The translations under genes were made by a program, and so were the position numbers. Positions 51,441 through 59,133 of a stretch of 64,000 nt of DNA are shown one piece after another. The notes under the pieces are model-generated. The model saw nothing but the letters and a program-made list of their open reading frames with translations. It was not told the DNA's origin and did no database searches. Position 1 is the stretch's first letter; the number at the start of each line of letters is the position of its first letter. This stretch comes from a virus, in IMG/VR virus record IMGVR_UViG_3300010403_000025, positions 1 to 64,000 of that record, one strand, 5' to 3'.

Positions 51441-51746
51441 ATGTTCTTTCGCCAATTACTCAAACAACTCAAACAGGTCAATACGGTGCTGGACCACATC
51501 CAGCAGAAAATGGAGACAATGATGGCAACGTTACAGAATTTCAAAGATCTCTTGGCTGCTGTGGATGCGGAGACCAACCGCATTGCGGCAAAAATTCAGG
51601 CATTAGTGGATCAGTTATCGGCGGGCGGAATGTCCGACGCTGAGGAAGCTGAAGCTTTAGCGGGCCTGAGCGCGGTTGCCGATCGGTTGAAGACGATTGG
51701 TGCCGATCCGACAAACCCTGTTCCGACAGAACCGCCAACCATCTAG
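51441..51746 (+). CDS. Coiled-coil protein
   Basis: The 101 residues start MFFRQLLKQLKQVNTVLDHI, with continuing heptads to about 70 and a Pro-rich tail. AGAAGGGA lies ahead of the ATG. Small proteins of this pattern are common near phage lysis genes. Role unknown. Confidence 0.6.
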   Translation: MFFRQLLKQLKQVNTVLDHIQQKMETMMATLQNFKDLLAAVDAETNRIAAKIQALVDQLSAGGMSDAEEAEALAGLSAVADRLKTIGADPTNPVPTEPPTI

Positions 51747-51802
51747 CCGTTCACGGGGGATCGGTGAGTCACTGGTCCCTCGCCTACTCACTGGAGACAT
51801 TC

Positions 51803-51970
51803 ATGACAACGCTTACCTTGGTCCTCGTCATCATCGTGCTGGCTATCGTGATGTGGCTTGTGCCGATGGCTGAGTTTTTCAAGAAACTCATCTATGTCGT
51901 GGCACTCGTCTGTCTACTGGTATGGCTGCTTGGGATATTCGGCGTCGTCGCGCCAGTCGGTCTTCGATAG
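51803..51970 (+). CDS. Small two-helix membrane protein (holin-like)
   Basis: From ATG 51803 (GGAGA upstream) it has 55 residues with two transmembrane helices (LTLVLVIIVLAIVMWLV; LIYVVALVCLLVWLLGIFGV). The pattern is like the small Thivi_2564-type phage membrane proteins. A second holin or antiholin is plausible. The in-frame 51764 start adds a non-hydrophobic head and is disfavoured. Confidence 0.6.
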   Translation: MTTLTLVLVIIVLAIVMWLVPMAEFFKKLIYVVALVCLLVWLLGIFGVVAPVGLR

Positions 51971-52053
51971 TGCGCTTCCTGATCTACGTGTGGGCGTGGG
52001 TATTCTTGCTTGTCCTCATCCGGCTTGCCGTTAAGGTGTTGGGCTACGGTTGA
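51970..52053 (+). CDS. 27-residue membrane peptide
   Basis: GTG at 51970 shares a base with the previous TAG. RFLIYVWAWVFLLVLIRLAV is one transmembrane helix. Coupling suggests it is translated with the holin-like gene; too short to assign. Confidence 0.4.
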   Translation: MRFLIYVWAWVFLLVLIRLAVKVLGYG

Positions 52054-52240
52054 TCTACGTTCCTACCATCCGCGCGAAGGCTGTGTCGAGTTAGGTAAGT
52101 ACGAACTCAGCGCGAAATGTCTGCGTTGTGGTCAATCCATTGCGTATCGCGAACTCACCCGACTGGCGCTGTGGAAAGAAATTCTACGCGCGTTCATTAA
52201 AAAACATAGAAGGTGCGAGTATGCCACGTCTCAAGATTAA
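52010..52240 (+). CDS. Small CxxC protein
   Basis: It is up to 76 residues, with the start uncertain (TTG 52010 or TTG 52025). The ordered part is HPREGCVELGKYELSAKCLR CGQS, with CLRC as a possible metal site, then a basic helix. The 3' end overlaps the lipoprotein gene. Confidence 0.4.
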   Translation: MSSSGLPLRCWATVDLRSYHPREGCVELGKYELSAKCLRCGQSIAYRELTRLALWKEILRAFIKKHRRCEYATSQD

Positions 52241-52583
52241 CGCTGCTGTCCTAGCGGTACTGCTCTTAACATCGTGCGCGATGCCGCGATTGCACCCAGG
52301 AGCGGTATCGAAGCTCGACAGCCAGGTCTACGACACGCTTCTGATTGCTCAAGCCGTCATCGATCAAGCCCGCGTTGAACTCACCGCAGGGACGCTTCCA
52401 GAGGCCTTAAAACCCGCACTCATGCGACTCATCGACTCGTACAACGTCGCTAGAACGTCGTGGCTGACTTACCGGAACGCGGTCAAGGCCGGGCAGACAG
52501 CGGATGCCTCAGGAATGAATCGGACAATTGCGATTCTCAGCGCGGCACTGGATAGCTTTCAGAGTTCAAGGAGTATTCCATGA
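52221..52583 (+). CDS. Lipoprotein
   Basis: From ATG 52221 it has 120 residues. A lipobox VLLLTSC (cleavage before Cys-19 or so) follows a hydrophobic core, and the mature part is helical (DTLLIAQAVIDQARVELTAG). It could be an outer-membrane-anchored spanin-like component or a conversion protein. GAAGGTG precedes the ATG. Confidence 0.65.
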   Translation: MPRLKINAAVLAVLLLTSCAMPRLHPGAVSKLDSQVYDTLLIAQAVIDQARVELTAGTLPEALKPALMRLIDSYNVARTSWLTYRNAVKAGQTADASGMNRTIAILSAALDSFQSSRSIP

Positions 52584-52777
52584 ATCCCGCCATTTGGAGC
52601 ATCATCCAACTCGCCATTGCGATCGCGAAAAGCCAGGTATCGTTCACGGCGGCAGATAAAATCGACGAAGCCACAGCCTTAGGACGTATCGCGATACTGG
52701 CCAGACAAGCTTATAAGGATCAAGTCGGTAAACCGCTGGACGAGGCACTGATTAAACCGGAAGCGCCGATACAATGA
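52580..52777 (+). CDS. 65-residue helical protein
   Basis: ATGA overlap upstream and downstream. The product MNPAIWSIIQLAIAIAKSQV has a mildly hydrophobic N-terminal helix, then an acidic part. Function unknown; co-translated with the lipoprotein and the barrel. Confidence 0.5.
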   Translation: MNPAIWSIIQLAIAIAKSQVSFTAADKIDEATALGRIAILARQAYKDQVGKPLDEALIKPEAPIQ

Positions 52778-53307
52778 GAGGAGTCCAATTGAAATTAATC
52801 TCTGGCCTCGTTTTGTTTTTGTGCATTACCGCTACCGCATTCGCTCAAGGCCAACCCAGCATCCAACAGCGAATCGAACGTCAAGCCGAGCGCTATCAGG
52901 CTGGTGTACGGACGGGAGTCGCGCTCGATCCGGAATTGATATTGGTCGGCGTGCAGGCGCAGCTCGGCCCGATATTCAAGTCCGGCATCACCTTCCGTCC
53001 CAGCGTGGAGTTTGCCTACGGTGAAGTCACATCAATGTTCGGCTTCAATGGGGAATTGCTGTATCACTTTAAGCAAGCGGAAGAACGCTGGACGCCATAC
53101 GCCGGTGCTGGTATCGGCATCAACCTGCTTCACGAAAACTTTCAACGCAAGGCGAAGCGTATTGACTTCGGGGACTTTCACAGCGACACGGCGCTAAGCA
53201 TCGTTGGTGGCATGCAGAACCGTAATGGGCTTTTCGCAGAGCTGCGGACGTCGATTTACTCCGATCCGTCGCCGACGTTACGTGTGGTAATTGGATACAA
53301 CTTCTAA
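52774..53307 (+). CDS. Exported outer-membrane beta-barrel protein
   Basis: The 177 residues have a signal peptide (LKLISGLVLFLCITATAFAQ). Alternating strands follow, with FGFNGELLYHFKQAEERWTP and YAGAGIGINLLHENF as typical barrel hairpins, and the last residue is Phe (VVIGYNF), the sorting signal for the Bam machinery. A small OmpA/OmpW-like barrel is likely. Phage copies may mask receptors. It directly precedes the endolysin gene. Confidence 0.72.
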   Translation: MRGVQLKLISGLVLFLCITATAFAQGQPSIQQRIERQAERYQAGVRTGVALDPELILVGVQAQLGPIFKSGITFRPSVEFAYGEVTSMFGFNGELLYHFKQAEERWTPYAGAGIGINLLHENFQRKAKRIDFGDFHSDTALSIVGGMQNRNGLFAELRTSIYSDPSPTLRVVIGYNF

Positions 53308-53310
53308 CCT

Positions 53311-53769
53311 GTGATTAGCTCACGCCTCATTTCTGACCTCGATCCGGACGCGGCAACCATCTGCAACGCGCAGGTCTTCAAGTGTCATCGGGCTGGAATT
53401 GAATTGCTCATCACGTCCACCTATCGAGACTATTTGGCGCAAGATCAACTCTACGCGATCGGGCGTACGATTCAGCCCGACCGCCGTCCCGTGACAAATG
53501 CTCGCGCCGGACAGTCGTGGCACAATTTCCGCGCGGCCTGGGATGCCGTCCCGCTCATTGGTGGCAAATGTGTATGGGACGAGCGCGACCCGTTATGGAA
53601 AGAAGTCGTCAGGATCGGGAAAGAATGCGGCGCCGAAGCTGGTGCCGATTGGCCATTGTTCCGCGATCTACCCCACTTCCAATTTCTGCCAAAACTACGG
53701 CAAGGTGTGCTGAGTCTCGCTGAAGCACGCACCCGTTTCGATGAACACGGCACGATCTTTACCGCTTAG
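53311..53769 (+). CDS. M15-family peptidoglycan peptidase (endolysin)
   Basis: The 152-residue VanY/L-alanyl-D-glutamate-type zinc peptidase has STYRD near 36-40. The metal ligands are H71 (QSWHNFRAAWD, in place of SxHxxGxAxD), D78 and H122 (DLPHFQF). Length matches phage single-domain endolysins. Start is GTG 53311. No signal peptide, so it needs a holin. The next gene runs convergently and overlaps by four bases. Confidence 0.85.
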   Translation: MISSRLISDLDPDAATICNAQVFKCHRAGIELLITSTYRDYLAQDQLYAIGRTIQPDRRPVTNARAGQSWHNFRAAWDAVPLIGGKCVWDERDPLWKEVVRIGKECGAEAGADWPLFRDLPHFQFLPKLRQGVLSLAEARTRFDEHGTIFTA

Positions 53770-54212
53770 CGGTCAATCACCAATAACCGTGTATAGGTCT
53801 GCAGCGGTGTTTCCAACCCTCCATGATTCGGGCTCACTGCGATATTCAACCGGTTGGGATGCTTAATCACGATCGGCATCGACTGTCCCTGTAAGCCTTC
53901 CCCATACCCTCCCACGATTGGAAAGAATGTGCGCGTAGCTGTCGCCTGGATTAGATCCACGCACCGAGGACAGCCAAGCATTGCACCCGTAACCGGATCG
54001 CGATACGGGGCATACGGTGCGAAATCCAGCCAGACGGCAATATGCAACTCCGGGCGCGATGCCTCAATTGAAAAGCTTGCTTGAAGGATCACCCACGTCT
54101 TGTCTTGTGGTGGTTGAACGTCAATCATTTTGTCCGTACCGCTCAAGAGCTTGTCTACATTGATCGGGCAGGCAAGAGACATCTCATCCCAGAAAGTGCT
54201 TCCCAGACTCAA
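53766..54212 (-). CDS. Protein of unknown function, last gene of leftward operon
   Basis: From TTG 54212 it has 148 residues (ATG 54182 is an alternative giving 138). It is beta-rich, with ASRPELHIAVWLDFAPYAPY and CVDLIQATATRTFFPIVG. It lies opposite to the lysis genes at the end of the early operon. A repeated sequence precedes both this start and the next upstream one (54428). Confidence 0.5.
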   Translation of the reverse strand: MSLGSTFWDEMSLACPINVDKLLSGTDKMIDVQPPQDKTWVILQASFSIEASRPELHIAVWLDFAPYAPYRDPVTGAMLGCPRCVDLIQATATRTFFPIVGGYGEGLQGQSMPIVIKHPNRLNIAVSPNHGGLETPLQTYTRLLVIDR

Positions 54213-54215
54213 TTA

Positions 54216-54248
54216 AAAGTCACCCACTGAATTCTTAATCACACACTA
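54216..54248. repeat. Direct repeat A
   Basis: About 33 bases, AAAGTCACCCACTGAATTCT and on, similar to 54432-54464 with five substitutions and one indel. The two copies bracket the small gene at 54246-54428. Confidence 0.55.
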
Positions 54249-54428
54249 ATGTAAATAGTCTTTTAATTCCTCGCGCACCTGTTTCAGATACGCTTCGTAC
54301 TTCTGACATTCCTTGCAACCCACCATCTTCTTCGTAAGACCATGCTCTTTTTGCAGATGCTTTATAAATTTAAGATTTCGCGCTCTTATCTCTGGCATCG
54401 TCTCCAGTGAAAATTTACGGGCTTTCAT
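54246..54428 (-). CDS. Small basic protein between direct repeats
   Basis: From ATG 54428 it has 60 residues with a helical, Lys-rich sequence (MKARKFSLETMPEIRARNLK) and a CxxC (GCKECQ). It overlaps the HNH gene by ATGA. The flanking repeats suggest a duplication or insertion event. Function unknown. Confidence 0.5.
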   Translation of the reverse strand: MKARKFSLETMPEIRARNLKFIKHLQKEHGLTKKMVGCKECQKYEAYLKQVREELKDYLH

Positions 54429-54868
54429 TGGAAAGTCACCCATTGATTCTTGACTACACACTGAAACCGCCGTGCGACCATCTGCGTTTTATCGATCGGA
54501 ATTTCATGGTCCTGCTTACACGCTTCGCAATGAAACACATGCAACTTCACGCGCATGGCTTTCTTGTACTCGCCTCTCGGCTTGGCACGCAAATATAAAG
54601 CGTTGTATTTCCGAATCTCCTGCTCGTAGTCGATCCCATAGCACTTCGCAAACGCTTTCTTCCCGATCGTGTGGTACAGCCGGTGCAGCCAATCGGCAAA
54701 GGGTAGAGCTCGGGAATCATCCGGCTTCGTTCCCATACCTCCATGTCCGTCTTCTCGGATATGGTTCGCTTCGATTTGAGTGGAGACGTTCGTTATGCAG
54801 CAGGGCTGTGTTCTTATAAATTTAAGGTAAGCTTCGTCGCGGTGCCGAATGGGTTTACTCAGGTTCAC
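54425..54868 (-). CDS. HNH-type nuclease (DUF968-like)
   Basis: From GTG 54868 it has 147 residues. DEAYLKFIRTQPCCITNVST, then EANHIREDGHGGMGTKPDDS and ALPFADWLHRLYHTIGK match the phage DUF968/HNHc layout (P-C..., xH, G.G.K...PL...H...H). C-terminal HCEACKQDH may bind zinc. It likely takes part in recombination or DNA processing. The last codons lie in the direct repeat at 54432. Confidence 0.7.
   Translation of the reverse strand: MNLSKPIRHRDEAYLKFIRTQPCCITNVSTQIEANHIREDGHGGMGTKPDDSRALPFADWLHRLYHTIGKKAFAKCYGIDYEQEIRKYNALYLRAKPRGEYKKAMRVKLHVFHCEACKQDHEIPIDKTQMVARRFQCVVKNQWVTFQ
54432..54464. repeat. Direct repeat B
   Basis: Diverged copy of 54216-54248; contains the last codons of the HNH gene. 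Confidence 0.55.
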
Positions 54869-55475
54869 TTGCGGCCTCGGCCTTAAGTTCTTGCAATACC
54901 CGATACCAATTGAGAGCACGTTTCCAGCACGCTGCAGCCTTGATTGGGTCGAATTCCCGCCACATATACCCATCGCTATATTTCGGGTTGATGTGCAGAA
55001 TCGCCAATCCATCAACGGACTCGGTCAGCATCGAATAATAAGCTCCGAGTTGTAGAATCCATGTCTTTTCCGCCTGACTCGTCGCCTTCAAGTCCACGAT
55101 ATATTTCTTGCCATTCATCCATAACAGCCAGTCGAGCGTGCCTGCCGTGCGTTCTACGTCGCACCACACGATTCTCTGAGCATCAATTAACTGCGGTCTT
55201 GCATAGAGCCACCATCGCTCTAAGCATTCCAGGCGGTCTAACACATCTTGGCGTTCGTCTGGATCGGTCGTCACGGTTCCATGCTTGAGCAATTCCGTAC
55301 CGTAGGCTTCCAGCCGCATTCCCCGATCCGCAGCACTCTTTAAAATCGCCTCATTTACACCGTCAAACGATTTCTTGATTAGTGCATAAATCACCTTCGA
55401 CACAGACACCAGCGGCTTCCCTTCGAGCGTGTACGAATGCTGAGAATGATCCAGGATTGGCTGTACGGCGCTCAT
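54855..55475 (-). CDS. PD-(D/E)XK exonuclease, RecB/Cas4-like
   Basis: From ATG 55475 (ATGA overlap with ERF) it has 206 residues. GTLDWLLWMNGKKYIVDLKA holds the catalytic D115 and D128-x-K130, and QLGAYYSML the following Q142...Y146. RGMRLEAYG near 51 is the usual N-terminal helix. Such phage exonucleases resect DNA ends for the annealing protein. The pairing with ERF forms a recombination module. Confidence 0.8.
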   Translation of the reverse strand: MSAVQPILDHSQHSYTLEGKPLVSVSKVIYALIKKSFDGVNEAILKSAADRGMRLEAYGTELLKHGTVTTDPDERQDVLDRLECLERWWLYARPQLIDAQRIVWCDVERTAGTLDWLLWMNGKKYIVDLKATSQAEKTWILQLGAYYSMLTESVDGLAILHINPKYSDGYMWREFDPIKAAACWKRALNWYRVLQELKAEAASEPE

Positions 55476-56254
55476 GCCAATTTCAAGGTCTTCGCGTAGG
55501 CTAATGCTTCGTCGCGTATCTTGAACCATCCTGACGCGGGAATTCGGCTAGCGGAGCCTCGCTTCCCATCTTTGTCCACGTAGCCTCGAGACTTGAGCCA
55601 ATCGTAGAGTTTGTCGTCCGCTTCCAGCGCTTTTTCAGGATGGTATTGCTCGATTTCTTTACGAAATTGCTTATGCAGATTCGCTGCTTGGCCGGCCGTG
55701 ATGTACTCGATGGAGACTTTCAGATCCTCAATTAATCCCGAGTCCGCGACCTTGCCAAGGTCAGCACTATTGCTTGGCGGTTCCTTTACAAGAGGTAAGC
55801 CAACGGACTCGGAAACTTTATTGCCGAAGGTCCTTGGCTCAGCCGCACGCTTCGGCTCTGCATTCCCTGAAGCGGCGTTTCCATCATCGTCTTCGGTAGC
55901 AATTCCCGTAATCGCAGCGAGTTGGTAGCGGCGGGCGTAGGTTATGGCTGAACCGATGCCTTGAGGATCCGCCTTTACTGGATTCATCGTGAGCGTTCCG
56001 GCAATCCATTCACCGCTGGAATGCAGAAGGACGCTGGTGACGCACGGCTTACCTTCACTGTCAGTTTCCGGTAGTTGAATGACGGCTAACCCGTGATCCG
56101 AAAGCGGTCCTTGGCACGCCTCACGCACGCTCGCCAGATCCGCATAGTTGCTTTTGAAAAACGGATTGGATGAATCCTTAATCGCGTTCTTCATTTCCTT
56201 CTGAGCTTTGCTTAAGGCATCCGCAAGTTTGGCAATCGACTCGGACTTAATCAC
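55472..56254 (-). CDS. erf: ERF-family single-strand annealing protein
   Basis: The 260 residues include the N-terminal ERF domain with PFFKSNYADLASVREACQGP, LHSSGEWIAGTLTMNPVKAD and PQGIGSAITYARRYQLAAIT, the family hallmarks. The C-terminal part (about 170-260) is helical. It anneals complementary strands during recombination and replication. Start is GTG 56254, coupled to the 55-residue gene. Confidence 0.9.
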   Translation of the reverse strand: MIKSESIAKLADALSKAQKEMKNAIKDSSNPFFKSNYADLASVREACQGPLSDHGLAVIQLPETDSEGKPCVTSVLLHSSGEWIAGTLTMNPVKADPQGIGSAITYARRYQLAAITGIATEDDDGNAASGNAEPKRAAEPRTFGNKVSESVGLPLVKEPPSNSADLGKVADSGLIEDLKVSIEYITAGQAANLHKQFRKEIEQYHPEKALEADDKLYDWLKSRGYVDKDGKRGSASRIPASGWFKIRDEALAYAKTLKLA

Positions 56255-56418
56255 GCTGTCTCCTTCTCCTGCACCGCCTTCGGCTTTCGAATTCTTGGTC
56301 GCTTCTGCGATAACGTCGCCTTGGCAAAACGAATGAGTTGCTCCAATTGTTCAGGCGAACTGTTGGCGATCGTCAGCATCAACTGTTCGTGAGGGGTCAA
56401 TAATGTTTTTCGGCTCAT
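56251..56418 (-). CDS. 55-residue protein before ERF
   Basis: MSRKTLLTPHEQLMLTIANS continues as two helices with a Lys/Arg-rich end. Coupled on both sides. Perhaps a small DNA-binding or regulatory protein; family unknown. Confidence 0.6.
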   Translation of the reverse strand: MSRKTLLTPHEQLMLTIANSSPEQLEQLIRFAKATLSQKRPRIRKPKAVQEKETA

Positions 56419-56906
56419 TCTGTTCCTTTCCCTTTTTCACCTACTGAATCCAGCATGTCGAAGATTGAATAGTCTTCCGCTTCGGGATCACGATTGAGTA
56501 ATTCCTTGATCTGTGCCTGCGCCGCCTTGTTGTTCCATGTGTCTTTTACTGATGCGTGCAAGCCGTTTTCATAAGTCGCGGGGTCGCATCCTAAGGCTTC
56601 GCGACATTCCTTAGGCTTGACTGCATGGATAGAGCATTCTCCTTTTTTATAAAACACACATCGTCCGCGTGGATTGCCTGGAAATTCCGACCCCGGCGTA
56701 TAGCCTTTGATTGCTGGCGAGAGAAGAAATACGTTAGGCTCGTCAACCCACCAGTCCACCATGAGGTATTTGGTGAACAGATCCTTGAGCGACATTTCAA
56801 GATGTTTCGCCACCAGCTCCGCTTCACCAAAGGCAAACCATCCCGGCTTCTGCTCGCACGCGGCACGGCAGTCAGTACATTTACAATCACGCGCCTTTTT
56901 CTTCAT
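56415..56906 (-). CDS. YkgJ-type cysteine-cluster protein
   Basis: The 163 residues are MKKKARDCKCTDCRAACEQK... then GRCVFYKKGECSIHAVKPKECREALGC, split over about 60 residues. The spacing CxCxxC...CxFxxxxxCxIHxxKPxxCR is that of the YkgJ/UPF0153 zinc- or iron-chelating family. Function in phages unknown. ATGA overlap downstream. Confidence 0.78.
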   Translation of the reverse strand: MKKKARDCKCTDCRAACEQKPGWFAFGEAELVAKHLEMSLKDLFTKYLMVDWWVDEPNVFLLSPAIKGYTPGSEFPGNPRGRCVFYKKGECSIHAVKPKECREALGCDPATYENGLHASVKDTWNNKAAQAQIKELLNRDPEAEDYSIFDMLDSVGEKGKGTE

Positions 56907-57322
56907 GTTGTTGTCCTTTCAACTTGCTCGCAGCGCCTTGCGGCTTCTGGCGATGTGTTCACTAATTCAGAAGCGTACTGGCAATATTGGCAGCCACACA
57001 CCGGCAGATCCTCGACGCCAGCGAGTTTCAGCACTGCATAATGTTCGTGGCTCATCGCTGCAAAATGCCGCGCCCGTTCCCGCAACTGGATCTTCTGCAC
57101 CGTCACCGCCAGTCCTTCAAATCCTAACGCTTCGATGTCTTTTAAATCTTTCACGGCAAGTTCGTGTTCTGCTAGCCAGGCATTGAAATAATGCCGCGAC
57201 TGAAACACGATCTCGTCGAGTCGGCGTCGGGCTTCACGGTCGCTGATGTCGCTTGCCCGACGTAATTTCACTCGCTGGCTTAACTCTTCCGACACTTCAA
57301 TGATTTTGCTGTCATCACTCAT
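56903..57322 (-). CDS. Helical protein with CxCxxC
   Basis: The 139 residues are mostly helical (SDREARRRLDEIVFQSRHYF), with a small metal-site-like CGCQYC near 110. Part of the leftward operon, ATGA overlaps on both sides. No family recognised. Confidence 0.55.
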   Translation of the reverse strand: MSDDSKIIEVSEELSQRVKLRRASDISDREARRRLDEIVFQSRHYFNAWLAEHELAVKDLKDIEALGFEGLAVTVQKIQLRERARHFAAMSHEHYAVLKLAGVEDLPVCGCQYCQYASELVNTSPEAARRCEQVERTTT

Positions 57323-57546
57323 GCGCGTTTCCTCTGCTGTCCTTTACAGTCTTCACAGAAAAACCGATGCGCTCCTCGGCCAGGATAGACGGCCGCTGTA
57401 TCCGCTGATCCCTTGCGAGCCGCTTTCGCTCGGCGTTGTGACCGTCGCATCGCTGCCGTGCAGCCATCGCATTCAAAGATCACCAAGCAATCCTCGCAGC
57501 GGTGATACCGGACATTCGGAGCGAAGATGGTGGGTTCGTGGTTCAA
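57319..57546 (-). CDS. Zinc-finger-like small protein
   Basis: TTG start at 57546 with GGAG six bases upstream. The 75 residues contain CEDCLVIFECDGC and a later CEDC, a probable zinc-binding set, and an Arg/Lys/Ala helix. The same frame is open upstream to 57744 but has no good ribosome site there. Function unknown. Confidence 0.55.
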   Translation of the reverse strand: MNHEPTIFAPNVRYHRCEDCLVIFECDGCTAAMRRSQRRAKAARKGSADTAAVYPGRGAHRFFCEDCKGQQRKRA

Positions 57547-57762
57547 CGTGTGCTCCTTCCTGAAAAAGCGGGCGATTGGCGGTCTCGCCCTTCCCTGTTT
57601 GGACAAAACTGCTTTCCCTGCTGGATTATTACGTCCTGAGTCGCGCTTTGCTTTCGCAGGTTGGCACCCATTCGCGTACCAGCAGGGAAACTTAAAAGTC
57701 GGTGCTGAACGGGAATGTCGTGTAACCGGCGTAAATCTACGCAAACGGATGCCCGTTCGGTC
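57547..57762. promoter_or_regulatory. Operon-internal gap with a 12-bp inverted repeat
   Basis: TTTCCCTGCTGG (57613-57624) is repeated inverted at 57679-57690, 54 bases apart. It could fold in the leader of the downstream genes or bind a dimeric protein. A frame on the minus strand is open through it but looks like poor protein. Confidence 0.35.
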
Positions 57763-58086
57763 TTATACGAACCATTCCTGCCCGCAGTGCGGGCACTTCA
57801 CGCTCGATTGTTCTTCATCCATCACTGGCATAAGGGACCCGCATATAAGACAGCGCGGCTGACTGCACAAATAATCCAACGGGCAATGTCTTCCCGATTT
57901 CGCTGGCTCTCCGTCTCGGATCTGCGGGCACAGCAACCAATTGCAATCCCCATCTTTTGCGGCGTGACAGATGCTCAATGTGTACCTATCTGACGCCGAC
58001 TCCTTTATCGGTTTCTCTTGTCTCGGCTCTCGCTCTTTCGCTGCGAGACGGACTGCGCGACTGTTCGACAAAGTTCGATAGCTCAT
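57763..58086 (-). CDS. Cys-rich zinc-ribbon protein
   Basis: The 107 residues have a C-terminal zinc ribbon: CLICGSLMPVMDEEQSSVKC and PHCGQEW. The middle has further Cys (SICHAAKDGDCNWLLC). Starts with an ATGA overlap. Probably nucleic-acid or protein binding; family unknown. Confidence 0.6.
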   Translation of the reverse strand: MSYRTLSNSRAVRLAAKEREPRQEKPIKESASDRYTLSICHAAKDGDCNWLLCPQIRDGEPAKSGRHCPLDYLCSQPRCLICGSLMPVMDEEQSSVKCPHCGQEWFV

Positions 58087-58253
58087 TCTTCATCTCCAGA
58101 TGGATCAAACGGATTCGGATGTACCTGGTTTGTGAACCACTCTTCATCGCCACTTCCACCGCAATATGGGCACCAGATCCGCTGTTCTTCCGGTGTCGGA
58201 TCGTGATCCGCCTCGTCGACAGATAATGCTTCTCGATACCTGAGGCTTTTCAT
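58083..58253 (-). CDS. 56-residue zinc-ribbon-like protein
   Basis: MKSLRYREALSVDEADHDPT is followed by IWCPYCGGSGDEEWF, with a CPYCGGSGxxE pattern like rubredoxin-type knuckles. Acidic. Coupled on both sides by four-base overlaps. Confidence 0.6.
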   Translation of the reverse strand: MKSLRYREALSVDEADHDPTPEEQRIWCPYCGGSGDEEWFTNQVHPNPFDPSGDEE

Positions 58254-58540
58254 TGGCCATCCACTTCCGCGATTACTTTTGCCGCTTCCCTACGTGCCGC
58301 TTCAAGTCTTGTCTGAAACTCCGCCGTGGTGGCACATCCCGCCGTGTGAATGTCGTAAAATTCCTTACAGATATCGAGTAATGTCGGCGCATTGGCGATG
58401 AGGCGAGCGTCCGCGCTAGGTGGCTTATCCCACCAAAAGCGACACAGTACATCGGGACCATTCAATGTAAATTCGGTGACCTTGCCGTCGCCTACTACCT
58501 TCTCCCACGTCCACGGTGCCGGTGTGTGGCGACTCTTCAT
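58250..58540 (-). CDS. Conserved phage hypothetical (HTPAPWTW...ADARLIANAP)
   Basis: The 96 residues begin MKSRHTPAPWTWEKVVGDGK, with SADARLIANAPTLLDICKEF in the middle. This pairing is very common in early regions of temperate phages; no function is established. Coupled to neighbours. Confidence 0.7.
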   Translation of the reverse strand: MKSRHTPAPWTWEKVVGDGKVTEFTLNGPDVLCRFWWDKPPSADARLIANAPTLLDICKEFYDIHTAGCATTAEFQTRLEAARREAAKVIAEVDGQ

Positions 58541-58743
58541 TGCTTCAGCTTCCCGATAAGGTCTTCGATGATTTCCTTATGCGACTGCGTATTGATTTGC
58601 TGGCTGGCGAGCGCGCCCTTGATGAATGCGATCTGAATGTGAGTGCGTAGTGGCTCGGGGTACATGGCAGCACATTCCTCAGATGCCGCGATAATCGCAT
58701 CCGCGTCACGAGCGCCCAGGTTGAAACAGAACTGGCTGTTCAT
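58537..58743 (-). CDS. 68-residue helical protein
   Basis: MNSQFCFNLGARDADAIIAA is followed by several helices. No family recognised. Overlaps its neighbours by four bases each. Confidence 0.55.
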   Translation of the reverse strand: MNSQFCFNLGARDADAIIAASEECAAMYPEPLRTHIQIAFIKGALASQQINTQSHKEIIEDLIGKLKQ

Positions 58744-58928
58744 TTAAATTCACTCAGCCACCAAGCTATTACGAAAACAATGCCGCCGAGCACCATGCAG
58801 ACGTACATCACGATTTCAAGAACGCGGTCCCAGCGATCCAGCCGCCGCCTGCAATAAGGGCAATTCTCGCCAACATGCGGAATGCTGATAAATGATTCCT
58901 TGCAATGAGGACACGTCTGATTGTTCAC
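58740..58928 (-). CDS. Zinc ribbon with membrane anchor
   Basis: The 62 residues have CPHCKESF and CPYCRRR, then the hydrophobic VMYVCMVLGGIVFVIAWWLS. It starts with GTG 58928. A membrane-tethered ribbon protein; function unknown. Confidence 0.6.
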   Translation of the reverse strand: MNNQTCPHCKESFISIPHVGENCPYCRRRLDRWDRVLEIVMYVCMVLGGIVFVIAWWLSEFK

Positions 58929-59062
58929 TCGATTTCCTTCCTCAACTTCTCAATCACGCTCAACACCCGTTCCCGATTACCGCCGCGTTCATCCCGCAGG
59001 CCGTCGCCCTGTTCGCAGACCCCACGTCTGTTACTCGGACCTGAGTTGGAGTGTTTAAGCAT
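58925..59062 (-). CDS. First gene of the leftward early operon, 45 residues
   Basis: MLKHSNSGPSNRRGVCEQGD continues as a short basic helix ending IEKLRKEIE. It lies where a Cro-like or leader protein would be, next to the divergent repressor gene. Too short for a full helix-turn-helix. TTGCAC/CATGAT promoter elements precede it. Confidence 0.5.
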   Translation of the reverse strand: MLKHSNSGPSNRRGVCEQGDGLRDERGGNRERVLSVIEKLRKEIE

Positions 59063-59070
59063 ACTGCGGA

Positions 59071-59103
59071 ATCATGCCATAGCTGGCAGGATCGTGCAAG
59101 CAC
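59071..59103 (-). promoter_or_regulatory. Early leftward promoter with operator palindromes
   Basis: On the minus strand TTGCAC (59094-59099) and CATGAT (59071-59076) are 17 bases apart. TGCCA-TAGC-TGGCA (59075-59088) lies in the spacer and GTGC-AA-GCAC (59094-59103) covers the -35. Together with the divergent repressor this looks like the lysis-lysogeny switch. Confidence 0.6.
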
Positions 59104-59121
59104 TTTTAATTGCCTAACATT

Positions 59122-59127
59122 TATATT
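59122..59127 (+). promoter_or_regulatory. -10 box TATATT of the repressor gene
   Basis: TATATT ends six bases before ATG 59134; no Shine-Dalgarno sequence. The -35 is poor, as is usual for an activated maintenance promoter. A leaderless repressor mRNA would parallel lambda cI. Confidence 0.5.
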
Positions 59128-59133
59128 TAGTGT

